Below are positions 1 to 10,800 of a stretch of 64,000 nucleotides of DNA, piece after piece. Positions within the stretch are counted from its first letter, which is position 1; each line of letters begins with the position of its first letter. The DNA lies in NCBI RefSeq assembly GCF_012295525.1, contig NZ_CP051167.1, forward strand, positions 2,790,001 to 2,854,000. Direction: 5' to 3'. The DNA comes from Oxynema aestuarii AP17. GTDB lineage: Bacteria; Cyanobacteriota; Cyanobacteriia; Cyanobacteriales; Laspinemataceae. Under the pieces are notes generated by a model, which saw only the letters and a list, made by a program, of their open reading frames with translations, was not told the origin of the DNA and did not search any database. A program made the translations under genes and the position numbers.

Positions 1-131
1 TGAAAAATCTGCCAATCGCTCAAAAAATAGGCATAACAGGCGAGCAGCAAGTAAATTGAGACCGCCGATTTCACCAGACGCTTCAACGAAAATTCACCGA
101 CCAGCAGGCGTTTGAGTTTTTGTTTGTCCAT
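1..131 (-). CDS. Alpha/beta hydrolase, N-terminal fragment (runs off left edge)
   Basis: The minus strand opens with ATG at 131-129 and stays open to the window edge, giving 43 codons that start MDKQKLKRLLVGEFSLKRL and continue into a hydrophobic stretch ending in YAYFLSDWQIF. A basic cytoplasmic start, one membrane segment and the FxxDxxIF end of that segment resemble the N-terminus of the cyanobacterial membrane-anchored alpha/beta hydrolase (serine aminopeptidase-like) family, as I remember it. No catalytic residue lies inside the window, so the assignment rests only on the leader. It is divergent from gcvH, with about 150 bases between the two starts. Confidence 0.5.
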   Translation of the reverse strand, partial: MDKQKLKRLLVGEFSLKRLVKSAVSIYLLLACYAYFLSDWQIF

Positions 132-280
132 TTCCCGCGACGATCCTCATACCCGATCGAGATTGCCAGCAACCATAAGCTACACTCTCGTCTGTTAGAC
201 TCCTCAGATGCAGCTCAGTATTGCTCGAACAGGAGTAAAATTTCCCATCTTTTTCAATCTTGTTAGTGTGAGGACCCCAA

Positions 281-670
281 ATGGCCTTGGAATATCCTGA
301 CGATCTCAAATATCTCGACAGTCACGAATACGTTCGTCTCGACGGCGAAATTGCCACCATTGGCTTGAGTGCATTTGCCCTCGACCAACTCGGCGATATC
401 GTTTTTATCGAACTGCCCGATATTGGTGAAGCCTTGGAAAAAGGCGAAAGTTTCGGAACCGTAGAATCGGTCAAAGCCGTCGAAGATCTCTATCCTCCCC
501 TATCCGGAACCGTCGTCGAACGCAATGAGGCGGTGGTGGATGCTCCAGAATTATTATCTGAAGATCCTTACGGAGAAGGCTGGTTGCTGAAAATTCGGAT
601 TGTGGATGCGGACGAACTCGACGAAGCCCTTTCCGCCGACGAATATCGGGCTCAAGTGGAGGGGGAATAG
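281..670 (+). CDS. gcvH: Glycine cleavage system H protein
   Basis: This 129-residue protein is the lipoyl carrier of the glycine cleavage complex. It shuttles the aminomethyl group from P protein to T protein and is reoxidised by L protein. The lipoylation site is visible as Lys65 in the motif ESVKAVEDL, followed by the typical PLSG turn and the NEAV and DPYGEGWL signatures. Length matches the family (about 125-130). The start at 281 gives the usual short lead-in before the YVRLDG strand; AGTGTGAGGA just upstream can act as a ribosome binding site. gcvP follows 445 bases later on the same strand. gcvT is not in the window, as is common in cyanobacteria where the gcv genes are dispersed. Confidence 0.97.
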   Translation: MALEYPDDLKYLDSHEYVRLDGEIATIGLSAFALDQLGDIVFIELPDIGEALEKGESFGTVESVKAVEDLYPPLSGTVVERNEAVVDAPELLSEDPYGEGWLLKIRIVDADELDEALSADEYRAQVEGE

Positions 671-1114
671 AAAAAGCCTCGCCATCGTTGCTGTTTTCCG
701 ACCTCCATCCCGGATCTAATTAACATCGTCCTGGAGTTTCGATCGCTGCGATCGCTCCAGGACGATTGTTTTAACGAACGAGCGGCCAAAATGGGGGGGA
801 TCCTCGGGCAATGCTGGCAACTCCTCAGAGATTGTTGCAAAATGTTAATTATTCCCGAGATCGATCGCCGGAATGGTGACGTGCGGACCGGAAAAAAGCT
901 AGTGAAATCGAGCCTTTCCGGGACTTGAAATTTGGCAGGCGATCGCGAATTCCCCTAAACTGACCGAGGTTCGGCCTCCACCGCCGTGGAGAGGCGATCG
1001 CTCCACCAGAGAACGAATTCACTGGAGAGTTCCGTTCTCCTGGCCGCGATCGTGCGGCGAGCAGGCTCAACCCCGATCCAAACCCAACTGTCCATCCATC
1101 ACAGTCACAGTTTT
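671..1114. other. Intergenic region gcvH-gcvP
   Basis: This 444-base spacer holds the hairpin at 725-772 and several GCGATCGC copies. I looked for a glycine riboswitch and see no conserved aptamer core. The open frame in phase with gcvP reaches back to a GTG at 986, but those residues do not look like GcvP, so I treat them as leader. Confidence 0.4.
725..772 (+). terminator. Hairpin terminator after gcvH
   Basis: A perfect 12-base inverted repeat (725-736 with 755-766, arm ATCGTCCTGGAG) is followed by TGTTTT. The loop carries a HIP1-like core. It sits 55 bases after the gcvH stop and suggests that gcvH and gcvP are separate transcription units. Confidence 0.55.
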
Positions 1115-4057
1115 ATGTTGAATTTGAATAGCACCACCAACAAAGAACGGGTCGAACAGCCCGTGCAAACCCCGACCGCAACCGCCCCGTCCCTGCTCGA
1201 CATTACCGATTCCTTCGATCGCCGCCACAACGGACCGACCCCGGAGGCGATCGCCCAAATGCTCCAAACCATCGGCTGTAACAGCCTCGACGAACTGATC
1301 GACGCCACGATCCCCGCCGCCATCCGCCTCCAACAGCCCCTCAACCTCCCCCCCGCCCGTAGCGAGTACGACGCCCTCGCCGACCTCAAAGAAATCGCCG
1401 CCAAAAACCAAATCTTCCGCTCCTTCATCGGCATGGGCTACTCCCAATGCATCACCCCCCCCGTCATCCAGCGCAACATCATCGAAAACCCCGGCTGGTA
1501 CACCGCCTACACCCCCTACCAAGCCGAAATCGCCCAAGGGCGGCTCGAAGCCCTGCTTAACTTCCAAACCCTAATTATCGACCTGACCGGACTCGAAATC
1601 GCCAACGCTTCCCTCCTCGACGAAGCCACCGCCGCCGCCGAAGCCATGACCCTCAGTCACGGCGCCTGCAAAACCAAAGCCAACACCTTCTTCGTCGCCG
1701 AAGACTGTCACCCCCAAACCCTCGAAGTCGTTCAAACCCGCGCCCGCCACCAAGGGATCGAAGTCCTCGTCGGCAACCCCGCCACCTTCGATTTCGATCG
1801 CCCCATCTTCGGCGCCCTCCTCCAATATCCTGCCAGCGACGGAACCCTCTACGACTACCGCGAATTCGTCGAACGCGCCCACCACGCCAAAGCCCTCGTC
1901 ACCGTCGCCGCCGACCTCCTCGCCCTCGCCCTACTGACCCCTCCCGGGGAATTCGGCGCCGATATCGCCGTCGGCAATACCCAGCGCTTCGGCGTTCCCC
2001 TCGGTTACGGCGGCCCCCACGCCGCCTATTTCGCCACCCGGGAAAAATTCAAACGCCAAGTCCCCGGTCGCATCGTCGGTATTTCCAAAGACGCCGACGG
2101 TCAACCCGCCTTACGCTTAGCCCTGCAAACCCGCGAACAGCACATCCGCCGGGAAAAAGCCACCAGTAACATCTGTACCGCCCAAGTCCTGCTCGCCGTC
2201 GTCGCCTCCATGTACGCCGTCTACCACGGTCCCGAAGGCATCCGACGGATCGCCCGCCGCGTCCACCGCGCCACGGCGATTTTAGCCCAAGGCTTGAAAC
2301 GCTTGGGGTACGATTTAGGCGATCGCCCCTTCTTCGATACCCTGCGCGTTCCCCTCAACACCAGACCCCTGCCACAAATCCTCGAAGCCGCCGCCGCCCG
2401 CCGAATTAACCTGCGCGTCTTCGACGAAACCGCCGTCGGCGTCAGCCTCGACGAAACCACCAACGAGCGCGATTTAATCGACTTGCTCGAAATCTTCGCC
2501 GGAAGCGAATCCCTCCCCTTCAGCCTCGAAGACCTCGTCGACGGGCTCGACGACAGCTATCCGGCCCCGTTCGCCCGCAGCAGCCCCTATCTCACCCATC
2601 CCGCCTTCCATTCCTACCACTCGGAAACCGAACTGCTGCGTTATCTCAAACGCCTCGAAACCAAAGACCTCTCCCTGACGACCTCGATGATTCCCTTGGG
2701 GTCTTGTACGATGAAGCTCAACGCCGCCGCCGAAATGTTCCCGGTGACCTGGCCCGAATTCGGCAAGCTGCACCCCTTTGCCCCCAAATCCCAAGCGGAA
2801 GGGTATCAAATCTTATTCCAACAATTAGAAAACTGGCTCGCCGAAATTACCGGATTTAGCGGCATTTCCCTGCAACCGAACGCGGGATCTCAAGGAGAAT
2901 ATGCCGGGCTGAAGGTAATTCGCGCCTATCACGAAGATCGCGGCGAAGGACACCGCCACATCTGCTTGATTCCGACTTCGGCCCATGGAACCAACCCGGC
3001 GAGTGCGGTGATGTGCGGGATGAAAGTGGTGGCGGTCGCTTGCGACGACAACGGTAATATCGACGTTGCCGACTTGCAGGGGAAAGCCGAAAAACACGCC
3101 GAGAATTTAGGGGCGCTGATGGTGACCTATCCGTCCACTCACGGCGTGTTTGAAGAGCAGATCGAGGAAATTTGCGAGATCGTTCACCGTTATGGCGGTC
3201 AGGTTTATCTCGACGGGGCGAATTTGAACGCTCAAGTGGGATTGTGCCGTCCGGGGGATTACGGCGCCGATGTCTGTCATTTGAATTTGCATAAAACTTT
3301 CTGTATTCCCCATGGTGGCGGCGGTCCGGGGATGGGTCCGATTGGGGTGCGATCGCATCTCGTCCCGTTTTTACCCGGTCACGGCGTGGTCGAACTCGGC
3401 GACGACCAGAGCATCGGTGCGGTGTCGGCAGCGCCGTGGGGCAGTCCGAGTATTCTCACGATTTCTTGGATGTATATTGCGATGATGGGGGCGCAAGGGC
3501 TGACCGAAGCCAGTCGCCTCGCGATTTTGAATGCGAATTATATCGCTGCCCGTCTCGCCGAGTCTTATCCGGTTTTGTATAAAGGAAAGTCCGGGTTGGT
3601 CGCCCACGAGTGTATTTTGGACCTGCGCGAGTTGAAGAAAACTGCGGATATTGCCGTGGACGATATCGCCAAACGGTTGATGGATTACGGGTTTCATGCC
3701 CCTACGGTGTCTTGGCCCGTGGCGGGGACGGTGATGGTCGAACCGACGGAGAGCGAGTCGAAGGAGGAGTTAGACCGCTTCTGCGATGCGATGATTGGCA
3801 TTCGTCGGGAGATTGCCGAAATTGAGGCGGGAAGTCTCGACCGAGAGCATAATCCGCTCAAACACGCGCCCCATACGGCTCAGGTGGCGATCGCCGAAAA
3901 GTGGGATCGTCCTTATTCCCGGGAACGGGGGGTGTATCCGGCGCCGTGGACTCGGGAACACAAGTTCTGGCCCCCGGTCGGACGGATTGACAATGCGTTC
4001 GGCGATCGCAATTTCGTCTGTTCTTGCGCCCCGATGGAGAGTTATACCGAGGGGTGA
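1115..4057 (+). CDS. gcvP: Glycine dehydrogenase (decarboxylating), P protein
   Basis: This is the PLP-dependent decarboxylase of the glycine cleavage system. It releases CO2 from glycine and passes the aminomethyl group to lipoyl-GcvH, which in cyanobacteria also serves photorespiratory glycine breakdown. From the ATG at 1115 the protein is 980 residues, the normal length for the fused (alpha plus beta) P protein. The N-terminal half starts with the RHNGP motif. The C-terminal half carries the PLP lysine, Lys727, in the HLNLHKTF motif, followed by a run of glycines. The open frame extends upstream to a GTG at 986, but the extra 43 residues are Arg/Ser-rich and unlike the family. The gene is rich in C-ending codons. 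Confidence 0.97.
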   Translation: MLNLNSTTNKERVEQPVQTPTATAPSLLDITDSFDRRHNGPTPEAIAQMLQTIGCNSLDELIDATIPAAIRLQQPLNLPPARSEYDALADLKEIAAKNQIFRSFIGMGYSQCITPPVIQRNIIENPGWYTAYTPYQAEIAQGRLEALLNFQTLIIDLTGLEIANASLLDEATAAAEAMTLSHGACKTKANTFFVAEDCHPQTLEVVQTRARHQGIEVLVGNPATFDFDRPIFGALLQYPASDGTLYDYREFVERAHHAKALVTVAADLLALALLTPPGEFGADIAVGNTQRFGVPLGYGGPHAAYFATREKFKRQVPGRIVGISKDADGQPALRLALQTREQHIRREKATSNICTAQVLLAVVASMYAVYHGPEGIRRIARRVHRATAILAQGLKRLGYDLGDRPFFDTLRVPLNTRPLPQILEAAAARRINLRVFDETAVGVSLDETTNERDLIDLLEIFAGSESLPFSLEDLVDGLDDSYPAPFARSSPYLTHPAFHSYHSETELLRYLKRLETKDLSLTTSMIPLGSCTMKLNAAAEMFPVTWPEFGKLHPFAPKSQAEGYQILFQQLENWLAEITGFSGISLQPNAGSQGEYAGLKVIRAYHEDRGEGHRHICLIPTSAHGTNPASAVMCGMKVVAVACDDNGNIDVADLQGKAEKHAENLGALMVTYPSTHGVFEEQIEEICEIVHRYGGQVYLDGANLNAQVGLCRPGDYGADVCHLNLHKTFCIPHGGGGPGMGPIGVRSHLVPFLPGHGVVELGDDQSIGAVSAAPWGSPSILTISWMYIAMMGAQGLTEASRLAILNANYIAARLAESYPVLYKGKSGLVAHECILDLRELKKTADIAVDDIAKRLMDYGFHAPTVSWPVAGTVMVEPTESESKEELDRFCDAMIGIRREIAEIEAGSLDREHNPLKHAPHTAQVAIAEKWDRPYSRERGVYPAPWTREHKFWPPVGRIDNAFGDRNFVCSCAPMESYTEG

Positions 4058-4809
4058 GCGCTGGCAAGGTTACGCTGAGGGATGGAACATCCGCGCGATC
4101 GCTTCCGTCCCTTGAGTCAGCGAGGCGATCTCTATTGATAGGGGTCGCCTCCCCAGGGTGATGCAGTGGGAGGGGCGATCGCGATCGCCTGTCGGCGGTT
4201 CGATCTTTGACGAGTTTTTAGATAGCAACTCTAGTTAATTTGTTATCGATTCATTTGTTTTCAACCGATCTATTTTTGAAGTTGACAAGAAGGGGCGATC
4301 GCGCCAACCTCGATGTCACTAAACTGTAGATCTTAAAAGATTTAAAACCTAAAAATATTTTTAAAATACAAAAAACTGTAAGTTTTGTTACTGCGATCTG
4401 CAACCCATATTAAGAAAGTCGTTCGCACTGTTTTTTGTACGAAAAAAATACCGGGCGATCGCCATTTTAAGCGAAAACTTTCTCAATTTTTATCAAAATT
4501 CTCAAACCGATCCGAAAAAATACGGACAAGGCACAGCAATTTTGAAAGCTTGGCGTACAGTCAATCTTTTTTTGTCGATAAATTCTGGAAACTTACCGAC
4601 TTTTTAAGGCGATCGCTCTTCCTGAAAACCGTTAAACCGCAAGGGTTTTCAATTTTCTATCGACTAATAAAAATAAAAAATAGACAGAGGCGGAACATAA
4701 TTGACGGGAACCTCCGTCAACAGGGTATAGCCAAAGTCGGACACAATTCAAGAAAATTTGCTTGGGGTGCAGCAGATTTGGATGGACTCGAAACTAACGG
4801 AGCAGATAA
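4058..4809. other. Long AT-rich leader upstream of the giant repeat gene
   Basis: This 752-base region becomes clearly AT-rich after about 4310, unlike the flanking genes. It holds scattered HIP1 sites and the promoter/operator candidate at 4701-4731. An open frame from 4385 runs through it into the next gene, but its composition is that of translated AT-rich DNA. No tRNA or known riboswitch is recognisable. Confidence 0.5.
4701..4731 (+). promoter_or_regulatory. Promoter with overlapping 7-bp inverted repeat (operator candidate)
   Basis: TTGACG at 4701-4706 and TATAGC at 4726-4731 can serve as -35 and -10 boxes with a 19-base spacer. This would put the transcript start about 70 bases before the ATG at 4810. 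The -35 box is part of a perfect inverted repeat, TTGACGG (4701-4707), six bases, CCGTCAA (4714-4720), which is the shape of a dimeric regulator site. The assignment is by pattern only. Confidence 0.4.
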
Positions 4810-7800
4810 ATGCAAATTTCCGAAGAAGAAATTAGAGATATTATTACGGGCGAACCCGTCACCTCGGAGACTGAAGGAGAAGTTTCCGAAACCGAAACCA
4901 GCGATACCGATGCACCTCAACTAACCATCGAAGAGATCGTCGGAGAAACCCAAATCGCAACAGCAACAGAAACGGAAGAAACAGCAACCCTCGAAACGAC
5001 TAGTACCGAAACAGTAGAAGAACCCAGCGCCGAACCCAGCGCCGATACTCAAACCCAGACCAGTAGCGAAACCACCGTGGAACCCACCGCAACCGAAGAA
5101 CAGACCACGGAAGAAAGCAGCGCCGAGACCCAAACCGAGACCCAAACCGAGACCAGTAGCGAAACCACCGTGGAATCGACCGCAACCGAAGAACAGACCC
5201 CGGAAGAAAGCAGCGAAACCACTGCCGAAACCGAGACCAGTAGCGAAGAACCCGCCGACGATAGCGTTGAAGTCGGTAGCGAAAGCGACGACGACATCGA
5301 AGGGTCCCAAAGTAGCGACGACCTCGACGAATCTGGCGACGGCGCCATGCAAACCGACGAGATGAGCGCAGAAGTTGAAGAACTCGAAACCTCCGGAGTT
5401 TTCGACCAAGAGCTCTATCTCGCCTTAAACCAAGACGTCGCCGCCGCCGTCGAAGCGGGAATCACCACCGCCGAAGAGCATTTCTTGCAATTCGGACGCT
5501 ACGAACGGCGCGAATTTAGCGCGATCTTCAGCGTCAGCAGCTATCTCGAATACAACCAAGACGTGGCGCAAGCAGTCGAAGTCGGAGAAACCACCGCTTT
5601 CGATCACTTTAAAGCGTTCGGACGCTTTGAAAAGCGCGAATGCAGCAAATTCTTCAGCGTCAAAGATTATCTCGAACTCAACCAAGACGTGGCGCAAGCG
5701 GTCGAAGCGGGAGAAACCACCGCCTTCGATCACTTTAAAGGGTTCGGACGCTTTGAAAAGCGCGAATTTAGCAAGTTCTTCAGCGTCAAAGAGTATTTAG
5801 AACTCAACCAAGACGTAGCGCAAGCCGTCGAAGCGGGAGAAACCACCGCCTTCGATCATTTCTATTATTTCGGACGGTTTGAAAGTCGCGAATTCAGCTC
5901 GATTTTCAGCGTCAGCGAGTATTTAGAACTCAATCAAGACGTCAATCTCGCCGTTTTAGCGGGAGAAACCACCGTTTACGAACACCTGCTCGAATTCGGT
6001 GTCGAAGAACTGCGATCGATCCATCCGTTGATCGATTTAAGCTTCTTTGTAGAAGAGAATAGCGCGGCGATCGCCAGTTTCTTCGGAACCAGCGAAATTA
6101 CCGAGATTAACAGCTTATCATTTCTCTCCTACGTCTTCAGCGTGGCGATCGCCGAAGGCTTCCAAACCTCCAACTCCTTCGGTCTCGACCTGATCGAATC
6201 CAACTTCAGCGCCCAACTGCTCGAAATCTTCAACGTTTCCAGCTTCTCTGAAATTAGCGTCGAAGCCCTCTTCGAATACTTCAGCAGCAGCGCCGGACAA
6301 GACCTCCTCCTCGGTGGCGAACTCGACGACGACCTCGAAGGCGATGACGATGCAGGGGAAGATGTAGACGGCGGCGAAGGCGCAAGCGACGACGCAGGTG
6401 AAGACGGCGCAGAAGGCGAAGGCGAAGACATCACCCAAGACCCCGACACCCTGCCTCCCCTCGACGACAACTTCCCCGAAGTCGATGACGGTATCCCCGG
6501 AAACGACACCCCGGACGAGAGTGACAGCGCCCCAGCTACCCCCTTATTCGACCTCGACTACGCCCTCGACACCTACGGCGACGAACTCGCCGCCGAATTC
6601 CCCGATTTCGACTTCGAGAACCCCGATTTACTCACCGAAGACCAAATCGGTCAAATTCAAGACTTCTTAGCGAGTGAAGGCTTAGCCGCTTCTCCGTTCG
6701 CCGATGTCGAATTCTACAAATCCGCTTACGGCGCTCAAATGGCCGAGTTCTTCAACACCTCCGTCGAAGAACTCACCAACGCCCAAGTCTTGGACTACAT
6801 GAGTGGCGAAGGCTTGGAACAAGGCATCAGCCCCTCGCCGTTAGTCAGCTTCAGCTTCTACCGTTCCGCGTACAAACTGCAACTCGAATCCGAATTCGGC
6901 GTTTCCATCGACCAAATCAGCAACGCGCAACTGCTCGAATTCGTCCTCGACAAAGGCATCGCTAGCGGGAACGACCCCTCGCCGTTCTTTAGCTTCAGCT
7001 TCTACAAGCAAACCTACAAAGCCGAGTTAGAAGCGAAATACGGCGTTTCCATCGACCAAATCACCAACGAGCAAATTTTCCAATTTGCCAATGGCGAAGG
7101 CTTGCAAGAAGGCTTGAGTCCTTCCGCATTCGTGCGGGTGGGTTATTTCAAAGCCCTCTACGCCGAAGAATTGACCGCCGCCTTCAGCGTCGAGTCCGTC
7201 GAAGAACTCAGCAGCGCTCAAATCCTCAGCTTCCTGAGTACCACGGGGCTGCAACAAGGCTTGAGTCCTTCCGCCGCCGTGGCGTTCGGTTATATTAAAG
7301 CGGTCTTTGGGGCGGAACTGACCGCCGAATTTGGTGCCGAGTATACCTTCGAGCAAGTTCTCGAATTCATCACGACCAAAGGACTCGCGGAAGGCTTCAA
7401 TCCGTCGCCGTTCGTGAATTTGCAATATTCCAAGCAACTCTATCGCGAAGAAATCCGCAAGTTCTACGACATCGAAAGTGTTGCCGATTTCGGCGATACC
7501 GAGCTGATTAAGAATGTCTTCGACGACGGAAAAGGCGTTTTCGTCGATGTCAAGTTCGTGCAGATGACTTACGCAGCCGAATTGGAAGCCTTTTACGGTG
7601 TCAGCGTCGCCGAACTGACCGTCGAACAGGTGAAGTCCTTTGCGTTGGGCGAGTTAGCCGATACAGGAAAAACTCTTTCGGCGTTTAAGTTTACGAGTTA
7701 CGCCGAAACCTATTCGAGTGAGCTGATTCAATACTACGAAGTCGAAAGTATTGAGGAGATTACCGAACAGCAAATTTATCAATTTGCGATTACGGAAGGT

Positions 7801-10800
7801 CTCAAACTCGAATTGAGCTTGAGCGAACATGTCGAGATTTCCTACTACGAGGAACTGTACTCGCAAGCGCTAGAAGCTACGTTTGAAGGCAGCTACAGCG
7901 ACGAAGATGTTATCGAGTTCGTGTTTGGCGATGCGGCGCCTTATATCGATATCGATTACTGTAAGGAGCTCTACGGCGATCGCACCACCGCAGAAGGGGT
8001 CAGCGTTGCCGACCTCGACGACGACGAACTGCGCCTCTACATTTTGACGGAAGGGTTCGACGCCAGTATCGCCTTATCGGCGTTCGATCTCGAATTAGCG
8101 ACCCAAGATTTATCCAGCGAACTGGAAAGCTTCTTCGGCGTCGCCGTGGAAGAGATTACCCAAGTTCAAATCCGTAATTTCTTGGTCGAGGAAGGGTTCA
8201 AACTCGGGATCGACGTGACCCAATACGTCGAAGATGTCGAGTTCTATCGCGAAGCCTATAGCGCCGAACTGGCACAACAGTTCTTCGGTGGCGATGTCGC
8301 TCAAGTCGCGAATCTGAGCGCTCAAGTCGTTCTCGACTTTGCCTTTAACGGGATTTCCTCGTATGTCAACTACGAGTATGTCCGCGCCGAGTTTAGCCAA
8401 GACTTGCTCGCTTTCTACAGCGAAGCGACTTCGATCGCGGAAATCACTAACGTTCAGATTCTCGAATACGTCTACTCGGAAGTCTTCAGCCAAGACGGGT
8501 TTAGCCTGGAAGGGTTCGACCTCTCGCCAATCGATTATGCGGGCTACGCGAGCGCCTACAGTGCCGAGATTGCCCAGTATTTCGAGATTGAGGCGAGCGA
8601 GGTCGAGCAACTCGATGTAGAGCTGGTTCGCGACTTTATCTTCGGTAAAGGTGCCGAACTCGGCCTGTCGGTGGAACAGTATGTCAAGCTCGACTATATC
8701 GGCGAAACCTACGGAACGGCGATCGCGGCGACCAGCGAAGAAGCGGTAACGGAGTGGATTGGCGCAGAAGCGGGCAGTCTGGATATCGCTTACGTCCGTT
8801 ACCAAATCTCCCAGTTAGTGACGGAAGGGACGATTACCCTGACCCAACTCGCCGAAGCGTCGTTAATCTCGGCGGATGTCGAAGACCTCTCGGCGTTGAG
8901 TAACGCTCAATTGGTCGAGTTGGTCTCTCAAGAAGAGTTCACGACGTTACTGACCGAAGCCAGCGCCAGCTTGGAATTGACGGTCTCAGAGACGGTGAAC
9001 GTGACGTTCGTCCGCGAAGTGTATGGCGCGGCAATTGCCGAATCCCTCGGTGTCGCCGTCGAAGAGGTGGTCGGGGACGCCGCCACGGTGAGTGACGAAG
9101 ACGTACTTGCAGCGTTTAACAGCGACTTTGCACAGGTCGATCTCGCCTTCGTTCGCTATCAATTGCAACAGTTCGTCTCCGGCGAAGAAGCGACGCTGAC
9201 GATCGCCGATCTCAACGGTTTGGGACTGTTTGCCACGGAAATTACCGAAATTTCCGACTTGACCGATGCCGATATCGCTAGCTTGGTCGCCAGCGAAGAT
9301 TTTGCCGCCTTACTCGGCGAAGGACAGGAGTTGCTGACGGCGGCGACGGCGGAAAATGTCGCTTACTACAGCGAAGTTTACACCGGGGCGATCGCCCAAT
9401 GGCTCTCTACTGAAGGCTCCCAATTTGCCCTCGACTGGGTGCAAAGTGAATTCGGTCAACTCGATGTCGAGTACCTGCGCTATCAAATCGAGCAACTCAG
9501 TGCGGACCAACTGACCAACTTCGGCATCAGCAGCGTCGAAGAAGTCGCCAGTCTGAGTATCGAGAAGGTTCTCAATATCTCGTTCAGTTCCGAATTTAAA
9601 GCCTTCTTTGAAACCGACCAAGTTAAACTGGGCGCGATCGATGTTGAAGGCTACCGTCAAGCTTACGAAGCCGAATTGATCGCCTTCTTCGGTCCGGATA
9701 GCGACACGAAACCAGGCACCCTCAAGATTAAGAGCGGTTCTGGTAAGAGCGGTTCGGGCAAGCTAAAAACGGGTTCGCTCAAGATTAAGAGCGGTTCGCT
9801 CAAAGGCGGTTCGGTCAAGTTCACCAAAGGTTCGGGCAAGTTCAAGAGTGGTTCGTTTAAAGAGAAAAGCGGTAGTGAAGGACTCAAACTCAAGAGCGGT
9901 TCGCTCAAACTCAAGAGCGGTTCGTTCAAACCGAAAACTGCCAAAAATACTGCCAAAAATACTGGCGAAATTGCCGACGGCAGCACGGTTGAATTTGATG
10001 TCAACTCGCTCAGCGAGAAACAAATTATCAAATTCATGTTTGGTGAAGGCTTCAAACAAGGACTCGACCCATTTGAATTTGTTGAAGTCGAATATCTGCG
10101 TCAAGAATTTGCCGTCGAACTCTCGAAGCACTACGGTCTGGAACTGACCGAAGTGACCAGCCTCAATCAATGGCTGGTGGCGGATTACCTCTACGGCGGT
10201 CTGTCCGACGAAATCGATTTCGAGTTCTACCGCCAGCAGTACGAATCGGAACTGACCTCTCAATTCGGTGTTTCTATCGAACAAGTTACGGACGTTCAAA
10301 TTCTCGAACACGCCTACACTGTGGCTTTACCGCAAGGATTGGCGATCGAAGATTTCAATGTCGAACAATACGCCGAACAATATCAAGACGAGTTGGCGTT
10401 CTTCTTCGACCTCAATGTCGATGACGGAACGGCGGAATTGAGCGAACAAGAGGTGATTACCTTCGCTTTGACCAAAGGCTTAGAAATCGGCCTCGAACTC
10501 GAACAATTCGCCCAATTCGACTACTATCGCGAAAGCTTGGGCGATCGCGCCTTAGCCAACTATCGCGTTGAAAACGTCTACAATCTCAGCTACGAGCAGA
10601 CGTTCAACTACATGATGAGTGGCGGGATCGAAGAGGGCTTGAATACTTCTCCGGCGGTCGATCTCGAATGGTATCGCGAATTCTACGCCGACGCGATCGC
10701 CGAAGATACCAGCCTCATCGATACGAACGGCGACGGCGATATCGCCAATAACGAACTGTTTGACTACATCACGGGCGCAGGTCTCGAAAAAGGTCAAAAT

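Noticed and set aside
986-1114. N-terminal extension of gcvP from a GTG
   Set aside because: The 43 extra residues are not GcvP-like; the ATG at 1115 gives the family length.
281-1114. Glycine riboswitch before gcvH or gcvP
   Set aside because: I found no conserved aptamer core in either leader.
1067-1567. Long Gly/Val/Asp-rich open frame opposite gcvP
   Set aside because: It is the antisense shadow of a GC-rich gene with C-ending codons; similar shadows lie opposite the giant gene and ycf46.
4385-4924. 179-residue open frame before and into the giant repeat gene
   Set aside because: It is Lys/Arg/Phe-rich translation of AT-rich DNA, overlaps the start of the giant gene in another frame and has no domain or ribosome binding site.
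5407-6036. CRISPR-like array
   Set aside because: The 126-base repeats are in frame, contiguous without spacers, and encode protein repeats.
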